Positions 27,868 through 39,049 of a stretch of DNA of 64,000 nt are shown piece by piece. Origin of the DNA: Trogon surrucura (taxonomy: Eukaryota; Chordata; Aves; Trogoniformes; Trogonidae); the NCBI GenBank assembly GCA_020746105.1, contig CM036632.1, positions 3,410,001 through 3,474,000 of the forward strand, written 5' to 3'. The position numbers were made by a program, and so were the translations under genes. How positions within the stretch are numbered: position 1 is the stretch's first letter; every line of letters starts with the position of its first letter. Below the pieces are notes generated by a model. That model was not told where the DNA came from and did not search any database. It saw nothing but the letters and a program-made list of their open reading frames with translations.

Positions 27868-29499
27868 CGTAAATGCTGATTGGGGACAGGGACTAATGCA
27901 TTTCACAAGAGTAACTCTTCGAGTGAAGTTGAACATGACAGACTGGATGATTTTGCAAGATTCTGGGTGAATCAAACATCATTCAATTAAAGAAACGAAA
28001 CCAAACAGAAAACCACATACGGTTAATGCCACAACAAACACAGAGCAAAACACACAGAAACCTTTCCTATAGAAACCTTCCACCAGAAAGGGCACGAGTT
28101 AAGGCAGAGACAGAAATTAAAAAGTGTTCTGTTTCAGGTATGAAATATTGAAAATGAGTATTGAGGTTTTGTAACAATTGAAAATTCAGGGGGGGAAAAA
28201 AAAAAAGAACCATTTATTAGGAGTGGCTCAGTGCTTAAAAACCAAACAACAAGAAAAACACAGAAAGAAGGATAAAGGTTTAATAAAAGGTTTAATAACA
28301 TCCACAAACATGCCAAGAACTGCAATATAAACTACCTTAAACAAAGATTTGCACAACATGCACAGGTCATCATTCACAACCAAAGGAAAGTAGCGTTATA
28401 GGAGTGAAAGTTCAAAATTTTAAGAGTGATGCTGTAAGACATCAGAGATTCAAGTCCGCGTGTGAAATCTCTGTCCAAGTATTAATTTTATTAGGTCAAA
28501 TATGCAAATTGTCATTTTTCAGAGACTCTATCAGGGACACATGGATGAGTGGAAGAAAAGGCAATGGAGGCTCTAGTTTATAGAGATCACAGTTTTGCAA
28601 GTAATCATTAATACAGAACGTTTACTTTGCTGTACTTCCACAAATCTCATTGTTTCCCCTCCCGACAATCCAAACATTCTCATCTCCCTCGTTATTAAAG
28701 GACATTCAACACTAGAGGGAAAAATCAAATAAAATGGTAGAGTTGCCACTTGTTCAGAGTTATAATCACATAACCCCGAACTACAGCTGGACACGGGAAC
28801 TCATCACACTAAGAGTTAATATTACAAGAGTATGAAATGAGTGTCATGGTATTTGGGGTTTTTTCTTAAAGTTTTTTTCTCCAGGCATCATGTTGTTATG
28901 TGAGCATCTACTAAAGTACGCACTAATACTGTCTGAGCAGTGTGGATAGAAGTTTGAAAATAGACAACGTTGATACTTGGCTTTTTTACGCCAACCTCAG
29001 TTTTTGCAGACTGGATCCACTTCTTAAGTTCTTTTATTTGCACCACTACCTGAGAGAAACTAACTCTGGAGTAGAAACATAAACCCAAGACACTGAGGTT
29101 GGGGTTTGTACTAATCTTAGCGTTCGGTTTGGAGGAAAAACCATTCCCTCGCCATTTACACTTTATAATCTTTCATGTAATGTGAGTCGATACGGGAAGG
29201 AGGGAAGGAATTGAAGCAACGGAGAAAGGAGGAAAAAAGAAGACACGGTTCTCCATTCTTTCTCCCACGTATCTCCCTCTCTCATTCCTCAGGTAAGTTT
29301 GTGGGGAAACACACGTGGGTTCGTGATGAAAAGCCATAAAGCAAAAGATCCTACGAAAGGAAAAAAAATCTGTACTGTGTATTCTGCTAATCTAATGGGC
29401 ATTGTTGTCTAGTCCTTCATTTTACAACTTCATTTGTCATTAGAGATTTGTTCTCCAGGGACAGAAAATGCAAGATGCATATTCACCCAAATATGCATT

Positions 29500-29543
29500 T
29501 GTGTGTGTGTGTATATATATATATATATAAAAATATATATATT
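29500..29543. repeat. Compound (TG)n(TA)n microsatellite
   Basis: A run of six TG units passes directly into alternating TA, broken once by aaaa. It lies in USP22 intron 3. Confidence 0.9.
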
Positions 29544-31087
29544 TAATATGCCATTTATTGGTCAGTTAACCAGTACAAGGGAGGTTTTCTGCCTGGCAGC
29601 TCTTCTCAGCGATTCTTCCCTTCACCACACAACTCCGTGGTCCCAAGATGACCAGACGAACCATCTTGTAGTTACAACTACTCCAGAACGTTAGCTACAG
29701 CAGCCTGACATCCACTGGAGGACCAAGTGGTTGCATCTCAGTGCAAAAGGCACAGATATTATCATTTGCAAAGGACAACGTAATTAAGAAATCGCTCTTT
29801 GAATGTACACATTCAAAAATCAGGGATGGAGGGCCATCTGCTTCTATGGCATCATGACGAGATTTTATGGTTTTGTAACCGATTTGTTTGGTGCCCAAAA
29901 CACCACAGTTCATAAGTGTCTGAAGAAGTTGCCAGAAGAGGTGCAGAGCCTAAACCAAAGGTTCGAAAACGTGTTTCCCTTTTGCCTGGCTTTAAAAAAT
30001 ATGGTGCTTTGTGCTAAAGCATTTTAAGTCGTATTTTTTGTTCTAGGACTCATTGGTAATCTCACTATCCTCCTTTCACCTGACTCAACTCTCAAAACGG
30101 GGAATAAGCTGAACGTAGAACAAGATCTGTAGTAGGAACTAAGTAAAAGCAGCTACACTTTTGCTACGCCGTCAGAAAAGCTCCAGTTAAGACGATGGTA
30201 GCTGCTATTTTTAAAGTCGGAAATGAGGTTAAGAATGGTTTGAAGTCATATCAGCCCTGACTAAGGCTGTCACATTGAAACAGGATGCCGTGGATTCAGT
30301 AAGAGACATTACGAGACAGAAGTTGTCTGTCTTCACGTGCAGGCTTTCCCACTTTAAGAAAACATACCCCCTAGAGGCCACTGGAAATGGAAGATGACGA
30401 GCGTTTGTAACTGATGCTTATAAACTACTCAGTTTAAGATAAATGCTACTTCCTTTCCATACAAAAAAAATAATAAAATGAAATAAAATAAAGGAGAAAA
30501 GGTTCATTTTGGAGTAGTTCTGTCAAGGAAAGGGCATATGAAATCAAGTCCGCTGTAATTATTCAATCATTGGAACATATCCCAACAAGAGGAAAACAAT
30601 TTGCACGATAAAACTGGCATTCTTAACTGTGACTCATGTCTCAAATGGCAGGATAATCAGCAAAGGGACGCTTGTTAGTGAAGTGCGTCGCCAGCCCACG
30701 CCTCTTACCTGTCATTGTACACTGGTAGTGAGAAACCACTGTTGGGGTGAAGGCTAAAAAAGAAAAAATTAGGGAAAGCAAACTGAATAAAACAAATGTG
30801 TGTACATATATTTGTGTGTAAATATTTCTACATAGATACTGTGCGTGTACCACGAAAGCACAGGTGTGTAAGTAAGCTGGCACGTTCCATTAAAAAAATA
30901 AAAAATAAAAAAATAAAAAAATCACACAAAAGGGTGGCAATTTCATGTGAGGGGAACAGACAGATTGCCCCTGTATCACGCAGATAAGCCTAAAGGAGCA
31001 GACTGTTACATCTTCTACCTAATACAGATCTGACTCTGATATTACGCAAGTTTTGCGGGATTAATGTTAGATATTTTTTCTATTCTC

Positions 31088-31105
31088 TTTTTTTTTTTTT
31101 TTTTT
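31088..31105. repeat. Homopolymer T18 inside intron 3
   Basis: Eighteen T residues on the plus strand, read as poly(A) in USP22 pre-mRNA, about 220 bases beyond the exon 3 donor. It could act as an internal oligo-dT priming site in cDNA libraries. Confidence 0.9.
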
Positions 31106-31327
31106 GCAATTAAAAATTAACTATTTTTGCTACAGTTAGGTGCGGCGCCCGTGTTAAGCCAACGGTCTAACTCCTGGGAAGCACCAGCTAGACGTCACTC
31201 TCTCCCACGGCCTCGCTACCATCTCCAGAGAGCTCTTTCTTCCCCTTACTGGTTTTTGCCACTGACAAATGGGAGGGACAGGTAGGATTAAAAACGGAAA
31301 CGAGAAATTCAGGCAGGAAAACCAAAC

Positions 31328-31441
31328 CTTGTAATTTCCAAGCTTTTCGTTGTTCTTCTTTGGCAATTTGTTCCATGTCTTTGTCGTATATGTAATCTTG
31401 ACACATAAAGCAGTATATACCCCCATACAACAGGTCTATGG
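31328..31441 (-). CDS. USP22: USP22 exon 3: end of ZnF-UBP and linker
   Basis: This 114-base exon completes the Ala codon split with exon 2 (G|CC) and encodes 37 further residues, from IDLLYGGIYCFMCQDYIYDK through the stretch ending in KAWKLQ. The Cys-x2-Cys pair at exon residues 10 and 13 closes the ZnF-UBP finger. The highly charged EEQRKAWK segment that follows is linker. The length of 37 whole codons and the phase 1/1 boundaries agree with the human exon as I recall it. The acceptor is ccttctgttttgcag. The donor is gtttgg, which has the obligatory GT but departs from the gtaagt consensus; the previous bases CAAG fit well. No other GT nearby restores the frame to exon 4 as cleanly. Confidence 0.96.
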
Positions 31442-33260
31442 CTGCAAAACAGAAGGGAGGTTGGGGGGGAGGAAAGGAAAAAAAGAGATGTGAGTTCATA
31501 AACTAGAAGACGTGTTAAAGTAGATTTCCAAGTCAGGCGTCCCCTTCTTCTCAGCAGTCCACGAAAAGTAAGATCTGTACCTTAGAACCTGGAGGGAAAA
31601 TAAGAGAAAAAAAAAAAAAGAGAGACATTTTTCTGGTTACGGTATCAGTTATTCAGTTGCTTCTGGCACAGCAAGAAAACTGCACAAAACAACAAAACAT
31701 CAGCTGCCTTCACATTGTTTGTAATTCACAACACACCCTTCCAAGACGTAAGTGACCAAAAGGCATAATTACAGCGAGAGGCTACGGCACGCGCAGAACT
31801 GGGGCTCTAGGATTCGCTATGTAAGTCTGAATCGCCTTCTTCTAAGACGTCAGTAATTTCTACTCAAAGCCATACAATTAATTAGAAGGCACCTATTTAA
31901 AATCCCAGTGAAGGCTCAAACAGAAGACAGCACCCAAAACTCAGAGATACTTGTCCAGGGGATGGTTTTCCGGAGCAGTTCGTTCCACATGTTAGATGTG
32001 TCTCAATTTTTCTCGTTTCAGCTGCCTGCTTAGAATGGGCATATGAACACTGACCAATGTTAAAAATATTTTTCTTACACAACCCTAAACAAAAGAAAGC
32101 CAAGAAATGAAACAAACCAGTTAACTGGTAAATGATATCTTGCCTCAACATATACTGAGGAAGTAGTAAGTGCACACTGATCATTAAAAATTGCTTATTT
32201 TCAGTACATATACCTGTGAAAAAATAAATCATAACCAAAGAAAAGTAAAGAAAAAAAAACACAGCGGGCACTAAAATTCTCAGCCAGCTACTAAAATGCA
32301 ATCTGCAACCAGCAGACAGCTGAGAAACACATTACCATTCTCCCCCAAGAATATATCCTCCATTTATTTTATTTCCAAAACCCCTTTTACTTCCAGATAA
32401 AAAGCATTATTAAAAATAATCCCGCTACAGTAGAAACTTGTCTTAAAGGAAACCGTTACCACACGAGGTGCCCTGCAAGAAACAGCACTGGATCACTCTG
32501 AAGCCATGAATAAGCCAGAGCACACGGCAGGCAGCAGGAATTCTGCTCATCGGGCAAACAAAGGTGAGGTCTCTGCGCTCCCCAGTAACGTGTCCAGCGG
32601 CCGGTGCTCGCGGGAAGATTTCCTGTAAACCCAGTAAGCTTGGGAAGGCTCATTTCTACCCACATCTCCCCCACCCTGCACAGCTGCCAACCCTCTCCTT
32701 TAGTCCTGGGCACCCTTTTTTTCTCCTCTCCCTCCTTTCAAATCCACTTTTCCAACGATCAGGTCAAACTGCTCCTTACTTCTCACCCTCCTAAAGGGAA
32801 CAATTACGTTCGACAAGTTTGCATAATGCCCGTTGGCTGTCACCTTGCTCGTGGACTCTGTTCTTTTGTCCATTTGGACCATGATCAGTTTGCGGAAGAC
32901 GATAAAGACTCTGCGTTATCTCATTTCATGTCCCAACACCAAAATCTTCACCCTGGTCCCTGGAGGACTTAAAACTCCTTTAGCGACATATCACAAAAGG
33001 GGACAAGAACCGTAGTTGCAGTGGACATCAGTAACAAAACAATATTCAATTATAGGAGTGGATCACAAGCCACAGAGTATTAAGATTTACATAATATTTA
33101 CTCCATTACTGCCCTACCAGTTACGCACGGTTTTCAGTAAAGTATTGTTGAAAATCCAACATACTCGTCTCAAAACACAAAATCAAATCTTGGTCTCCAT
33201 GTATTTTTTTTTAAAGATCCCACAAATATCCCCCGTCCAAACACTAGAATGGGGTCAGCA

Positions 33261-33356
33261 AAATACTAAATAAAAATACTAAATAAAATACTAAATAAAA
33301 TACTAAATAAAATACTAAATAAAATACTAAATAAAATACTAAATAAAATACTAAAC
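33261..33356. repeat. AT-rich 12-bp tandem array
   Basis: Eight copies of tactaaataaaa occur, the motif tacta falling at 33264, 33277, 33289, 33301, 33313, 33325, 33337 and 33349. The spacing is 13 once and then 12 throughout. The last copy changes to tactaaacaaac. The array lies in USP22 intron 2 and has no coding content. Confidence 0.93.
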
Positions 33357-36009
33357 AAACAGGACTCTCTGCGAGCGCTAATACTTTCAATCCACCATCA
33401 GAAGGGGCCGGTACGGGTTGTGCTCAGAGGATTCCTTACTATTTTCAGCTTTCTGGATTTACATGAGTGAGTGATGAAGTAGAGATGTCAGGTTCAAAAC
33501 CACCAAGAGCCGACCTTACACGAACCACTCGTTGGGAGCAGAATGAATTTCTGGGGTAAAGAATCAGGAAGTTGAATGGAAACGCCGGTGGGAGTAAAAG
33601 CCGTAATTGTGCGGCGCCTGATTAAGGACCCTTGAGAACACGTCCTCTCTCCAGCACACTTCAGCGAACAATACGGTTGCATATATGCCAACACTTCCAA
33701 TGTCATTAAAAGGGCTGCAATAGGTTTTGGACAAATTACCTCAAGCACCAGTGAGAAAGCGGCCGTAGGGGCCTGGGTAGGGCACAAAGGAAGGGCGGGA
33801 GTTTCTCACGAAAGCCAAAACACAGCTGCTCAGCCTCAGGACCTCAGGAAAAAACTCCACTAGCAAAGTTCCCGAGTTAATTGTTTCAAATTAGAAGAAT
33901 TTGATTTTTTTCCCTTGAAATAGCAGCAGGCTAAAACTCTTTTTTAACTAAATTGCTGTGAAGCCCTACCCCAAACCGAAACACCCGACCAGAAAATCCT
34001 GGAAACACACGACGACAGGAAAACACGAGAACGCCCGTGTAACACATTTCATCACACGTGTTAGCATTTGGGATCACAAAACTAACAGAATAGGGCCTCA
34101 GATTGATAAAAAGATTGGGAACTACCAACCGAGAAACACCACCCGGGTGTTTCAGATTAATCTGCTGCCACCTCTGCCTTGAGGCCTCACATTCTTCAGG
34201 ATGAACATCTCTTCTAAGAGGCTTCTCCAGAACGGCTCCTACTCCGACCTTCTAGTTCCTGCTTTTCCTAACACTACCGCTACTCCTCTCGCGAGGGGGT
34301 GAAGTCAGTGTACTTCAATTCAGTTTTATCTTAATACACATACAGAATCGATTAGAATGGAAAAACAAAACATACACTCAATATAAATACACTTTTTTTT
34401 TCTTTATTAGCGAAGAACCACAAGAAATTTGAAAGAATCCTAAATTCGTTTTATTAAATTTGATGAATCTAGCTTCCCACCGCAGGAATTGAGAATAACT
34501 ACTAGTGGTTCACAGGCAAAAGTAATTTAAGAATGAAAAGGCCTCTTGGAATGTAACATTTTTCTTTGCTTTTATACCTTCTATGCTGACAACAGGCTAC
34601 CCTTAATTTAAAGTAAGATCTCCTCATGCTCCTTCATTCACGTAATTCTAGGCAGCTGCAATGCAAAAAAGAAAGTCAAAGATATCTCATTTTTCTTTTA
34701 AAAATAAAGCCATCGGCCTGGAGAAATGATCATAAGAGGTCATGTGGGAATGAGAGCAGCTTTATCTACTGGTGCAAGTGAGAGTAAGTTTCAGAAGACG
34801 GCAGCTCAGGGGTGAAAGTTGAAGGTCAGACAGAAAAGTTCTTCGAACTCTCCATGTGAGAGCCAAGTCGAGTGTTTTGTTTAATCCCGAGTGCTTTACT
34901 TTGCCACTGACGGCCTTGCGGAAATGTTAAAAGATCAGAGATGATGGGAATGTAACAATAACACGTCAAAAAAAAAAAAAAAAAGCGGGGAAGCGTGCCA
35001 TATCCTCACGCCTCGCCCAGTTAAGAAACTTGTATGTTCAGTTTTCAAAAGACCCAAGTGAACAGGACTCGTGCTGCTCCGCTGAAAACAGGATCCTTCA
35101 CCCCAATACCTGAGAGCTTTCCATCAGATACAGCAGAGCTGTGAATCACGTTCTGGTATCACCTTCCCTGGAACAGTCCTTGCATTCAAGCAGAACAAAA
35201 CCTACAGCAACTCAGTATTCAGGTCAATTTTCACCTGTATCAAAATTAATTCCACTGTGAATTTCTGTGACTCAGTCCTGGCACGTTATCAACCTGAATT
35301 CAACGCGCACTCGTATTCTACGCAAGTCACCTGCATTTTGTTCAACTTCTGTAACAAAGGAGAATAAATCGGTGATTCTTTTAGACAATATTCCAAGTCA
35401 ACATCCTAAGCTAAGTCATACTCCCTAATTTTTCACCTCAAATGTTAATCACTCCATCACTTTCAGATAATACTCTCCAGATCACAAGACGCGGTTTGAT
35501 AAACTTCAGCCAACTCTCCACTTGTTCTTGTATCTCACATATTAGCACCAAACAAGTATCTGTCTGCCTTCCTCCTGTCTTCCTGGCACAGAACCTGCAT
35601 CACAGGTCAGAATTCCTTAACTAATAAGATAATCCCACTAATCTTAATATGAAATAAATGGAAAAAAAAAATCCTAACAAACAGCATGACACCCCCCTCC
35701 CCAAAAAAAATAAACAAAAAACCCCAGAACACAAAAATCACCCAAAACAAAAGGCTAAAAAACCACCAGCAGACTCATGGGATGCATCAATCAATTAATC
35801 AACTTACATATTTGAGCTTTTTCCAGGAAGGAGTAAGCAGAGACATTAAAGGCTATTCACGCTTCTCCCTTACCCTCTCAGTGTCTATCGAGGTGCTCAC
35901 AGCCTCATCAAATCTCCCAGTCACATGTTTAAAAAGAAAAAACCCACCAGAAGCTAGTGCTGCTAAACGGTGATCAAACCCAGCTTCCACTGAAACTTCC
36001 TGTCAGGGG

Positions 36010-36048
36010 GAAACCAACAAAACCAAACCAACCGACACAAAACCAAGC
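36010..36048. repeat. (CCAAA)-type A/C tract
   Basis: An A/C-rich run with aaccaacaaaaccaaaccaa, the same family of simple sequence as at 983 and 10290. Confidence 0.7.
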
Positions 36049-39006
36049 CCCAACCTCCTTTTGTTGCCCCAAGTGCAACACCAGACACCCCATCTTTTAA
36101 TACACGTAAAAATCCACGGTGACAGTTAAGCACTAACCTCTCCCCCACATTCAATATTTAAGAGAGAGGGCATTTTGTTCCCCTAATACTTGAGATAAAG
36201 CCCTTCTGTTCTTTTCAGTACTTTTTTCTTGTTTTAAACCAGCAGCCCACAGATAAGAAATGTTTTGGAGGGTTGTGCTCTAAAGCCTCCAAGGTGCCTA
36301 TTGCCCCCACATGGATCTAGAATTTTAAAAGACTTCAGGAGGACTCTCTGGCTGCAACCCAAACCCAGCAAGCAGACAAATAAATAAATAAAATAATACA
36401 TAAAACCAGGAGCCAAAGGGCCAGCCCCTTTGCTGTACCCTCTGATGGTTTAGAGTATCGTCCTACCTCAGCATGGGAATTCACGCCAGGAAAGAGAAGA
36501 GGAAGGAAAAATGTCCTGGTATCCCTATGGAACCCAGGCACCAAAAGTGTTTTTAACTGTTAATTTAGAGGAACCATGGTGTGTCGAAACATTTTACGCT
36601 CATTTATTATGAGCAGAGTATTAACTCCAGTTCCTTGACCTCATTCAGAAATACACGTACCACACACACACACGCTACTTATATACGGTGTCCAGGCACC
36701 CAGCGTACTACAGAGGAGTCCGCAGTATGTCTACACTTAAGTACCTGCACTCCCCATTATAAAATGTATTTTGCCTTTTGTCACTCTTCTCCCTGCCCTT
36801 CTCTGACCCTACAACCATCACCAGTTTGAAGCAAACCTTTGAAAACCAAAAAGAATGAAATTCTCCTGCCTAAAGCGCCTTTTCTTGATCCCACAACGTA
36901 TTATTCAGGTAGAGAAATCGTTAAATGCTCCCTACTTGTCAGCTTTTTTTCTTTCAGAAAATTGGGGACGGAATCCCCAGATCACAGGCACCAAGCTCCT
37001 CCATGTGATACAAACTGCTTGTACGCATGTGCACATTTCCATCCGATCAACAGCAGAGACACACCTCAAAACACTGTTTTTAATAAAAGAAGTAGCGAGA
37101 CCCGGAACTGTGCAAAAGTCAGTAGTTGGGATCTGAGGCAAGCAGATGCATGCAGAGCTGGCAATATGCAGGTAAATATTAAGGAGGCTGGCTTTCTGCA
37201 GGTTCAAAGTATTTCAGCTGTACACAGAAGTCCTCAGGAGTTATTGCTGATCCTAAGAAGAGCTCTGGAGAGTTGGCTTGCAGGACCTTACAACCACCTG
37301 CACTCCCCAGAGCAGCTCCCAGCAGAAGACGGTTGTGACGAATAAATGCCCGACGCCTTCTTACACGCTCAGTCTGGCTCAAAGTTTGAGCTAAGCTATA
37401 GGAATGTGCATCCCATGAGCAAATAAGGATCTGCCTGCAATCCTTTGCACAATACACCCTAGAAGAGCAGATATTTTTAATGGCTGTGAGGAATATTGGA
37501 GCTTCAAAACCACACCCTGCAGCTGACCTGCAAATCCAAAACGTTTTCCTCCTCCTCCGTTGCCAATCAATGATCCTCTGGCTGACATCACAAGGGTATT
37601 ATTGTGCTGAAGTATAAAGAGCTTGTACTTTCCACTATCAAGTTTCATCTCACTTTTATTACTGTAGTCAATCAGGTTATTTAATTCTTATCACAGGACT
37701 CTCTAGCCCTCCTCAGTATAAGCAACACCACTTGATTTTGTGACCGCCAAGAATTTCCTAAACAGATACAATCCCTTCTCTTCAATTACTAGAAAATAGA
37801 GGACTGGTTCTGCCAGTAAAGACTGTGCATCCTACACCTCTGCTTTCGGTTTATTCATCAGTGTGTCCCTTTATCCTGTCTCACACAGACCACAACTCGT
37901 ACATTAATCCCTGTCACTTCCACCTCAAGTAATAATTTCCAAAGGGGCAAAATGTCAAATTCTTCACTTGATCCAGACAAAATAGGTGCAGTGTCTCTAA
38001 TTTTTCTAAGAAAACCAGTTCTATCACCAAAAAGACACATTAGTCCAACACAATCCATCTCTGACAGAACTGTCAGACACTGTACGCTGCTTTCCATTTC
38101 CCTTCCTCGACAGACTTTTCTCGACACCGTCACCAAGCAAAATATTAGAAGGCAAATCAAGAGGCTGCTCTCAAATGCCCAGATGACCTTTTCAACCCCG
38201 TTCTGAGCCCAGATGCAGAGGGACTCACCAAACTGCTGCTCTAGCACCAACAGGCTGTGCTGGCAACGGCTTTAATTGCCCCTCACACAGAGTGTAATGG
38301 AAATCTTCGCTGTTTACAGAACAAATGTACTGCCATCATGCAGAATTAACACCGCAGTCAATACCTTCCAACCCGAATGATAATTAAACAACTTATACTG
38401 TCATTCCTTTACGTCATTGTTCTGTTTCTACATATTAAATTTCATCAGACAGGTAGGCACTAACAGCAGGAAGCGGATTTTTTTTCTTCCGACCAATGTC
38501 AAATGTAGAAACCAGCTTTTTGTCGTGTTGCTGGTGGATCAGATGAAAAAGTTTGTTTTCTAGGGGAAGTAGAAGCTTTTTGAATTCTACCAAAAAATCC
38601 TCAACGTAATCTACGAGCATTATTATTATGCTTACCCACCCAGTTTGTCTCACCACAAATGTATTTTTTGGACTAAACCTTACATCAGCATATACTTAAA
38701 AAAAAAAACAGTTGCTCAACAAACAGTTGGCAATCTAATAAATAATGAATGTACTCTAACAGGATTAATTCTGAAGTGAACTGTTTACTAGTCTGCTTAG
38801 AAATTGAACAGCACTTCAGCCTTCCAACTGCTTCTTGATCCGCCTTTTAACCACTGAACCTCAGTCCTGCCATTTCACAAGTCTCTATTCCTTAACTCCA
38901 GAACAGGACCTTAGAGCAGACTCACAATGATTATCTATAATAGACTGTCCTAAAACTCATACCAGTGATTTTCACTGCAGCTAAGTTGTGTGCACACATA
39001 TAAATA

Positions 39007-39049
39007 ATATATGTGTATATATGTGTGTGTGTGTGTGTGTATATATATA
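39007..39049. repeat. Compound TA/TG microsatellite
   Basis: Alternating atat and gtgt blocks include an uninterrupted TG run of about nine units, followed by TA repeats. It lies in USP22 intron 2. Confidence 0.9.

Larger units (their letters stand above)
25829..31327 (-). other. USP22: USP22 intron 3
   Basis: The intron is about 5.5 kb, from the weak donor gtttgg at 31327 to acceptor tctgcttag at 25829. It is AT-rich. It contains AT-type microsatellites (27827-27867 and 29500-29543), A-rich AAATA sequence around 30890-30922, and an 18-base T run at 31088-31105. That T run lies about 220 bases inside the donor and reads as poly(A) on the transcribed strand. No other exon or RNA gene was recognised. 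Confidence 0.9.

Noticed and set aside
28440-28475. Short inverted repeat cagagatt / aatctctg
   Set aside because: An 8-bp stem with a 15-base unpaired interior is common by chance and has no RNA-gene context.
29950-29975. tRNA B-box-like ggttcgaaaac
   Set aside because: There is no matching A box, acceptor stem or cloverleaf around it.
36839-37345. 168-codon plus-strand open frame in intron 2
   Set aside because: It starts at TTG, with the first ATG far inside. It has no domain, signal or low-complexity pattern I recognise, and its length is compatible with chance in 64 kb.
37858-38250. 130-codon minus-strand frame with a hydrophobic segment
   Set aside because: It is on the same strand as USP22 and I checked it as a possible extra exon or transposon frame, but no family match or splice logic was found.
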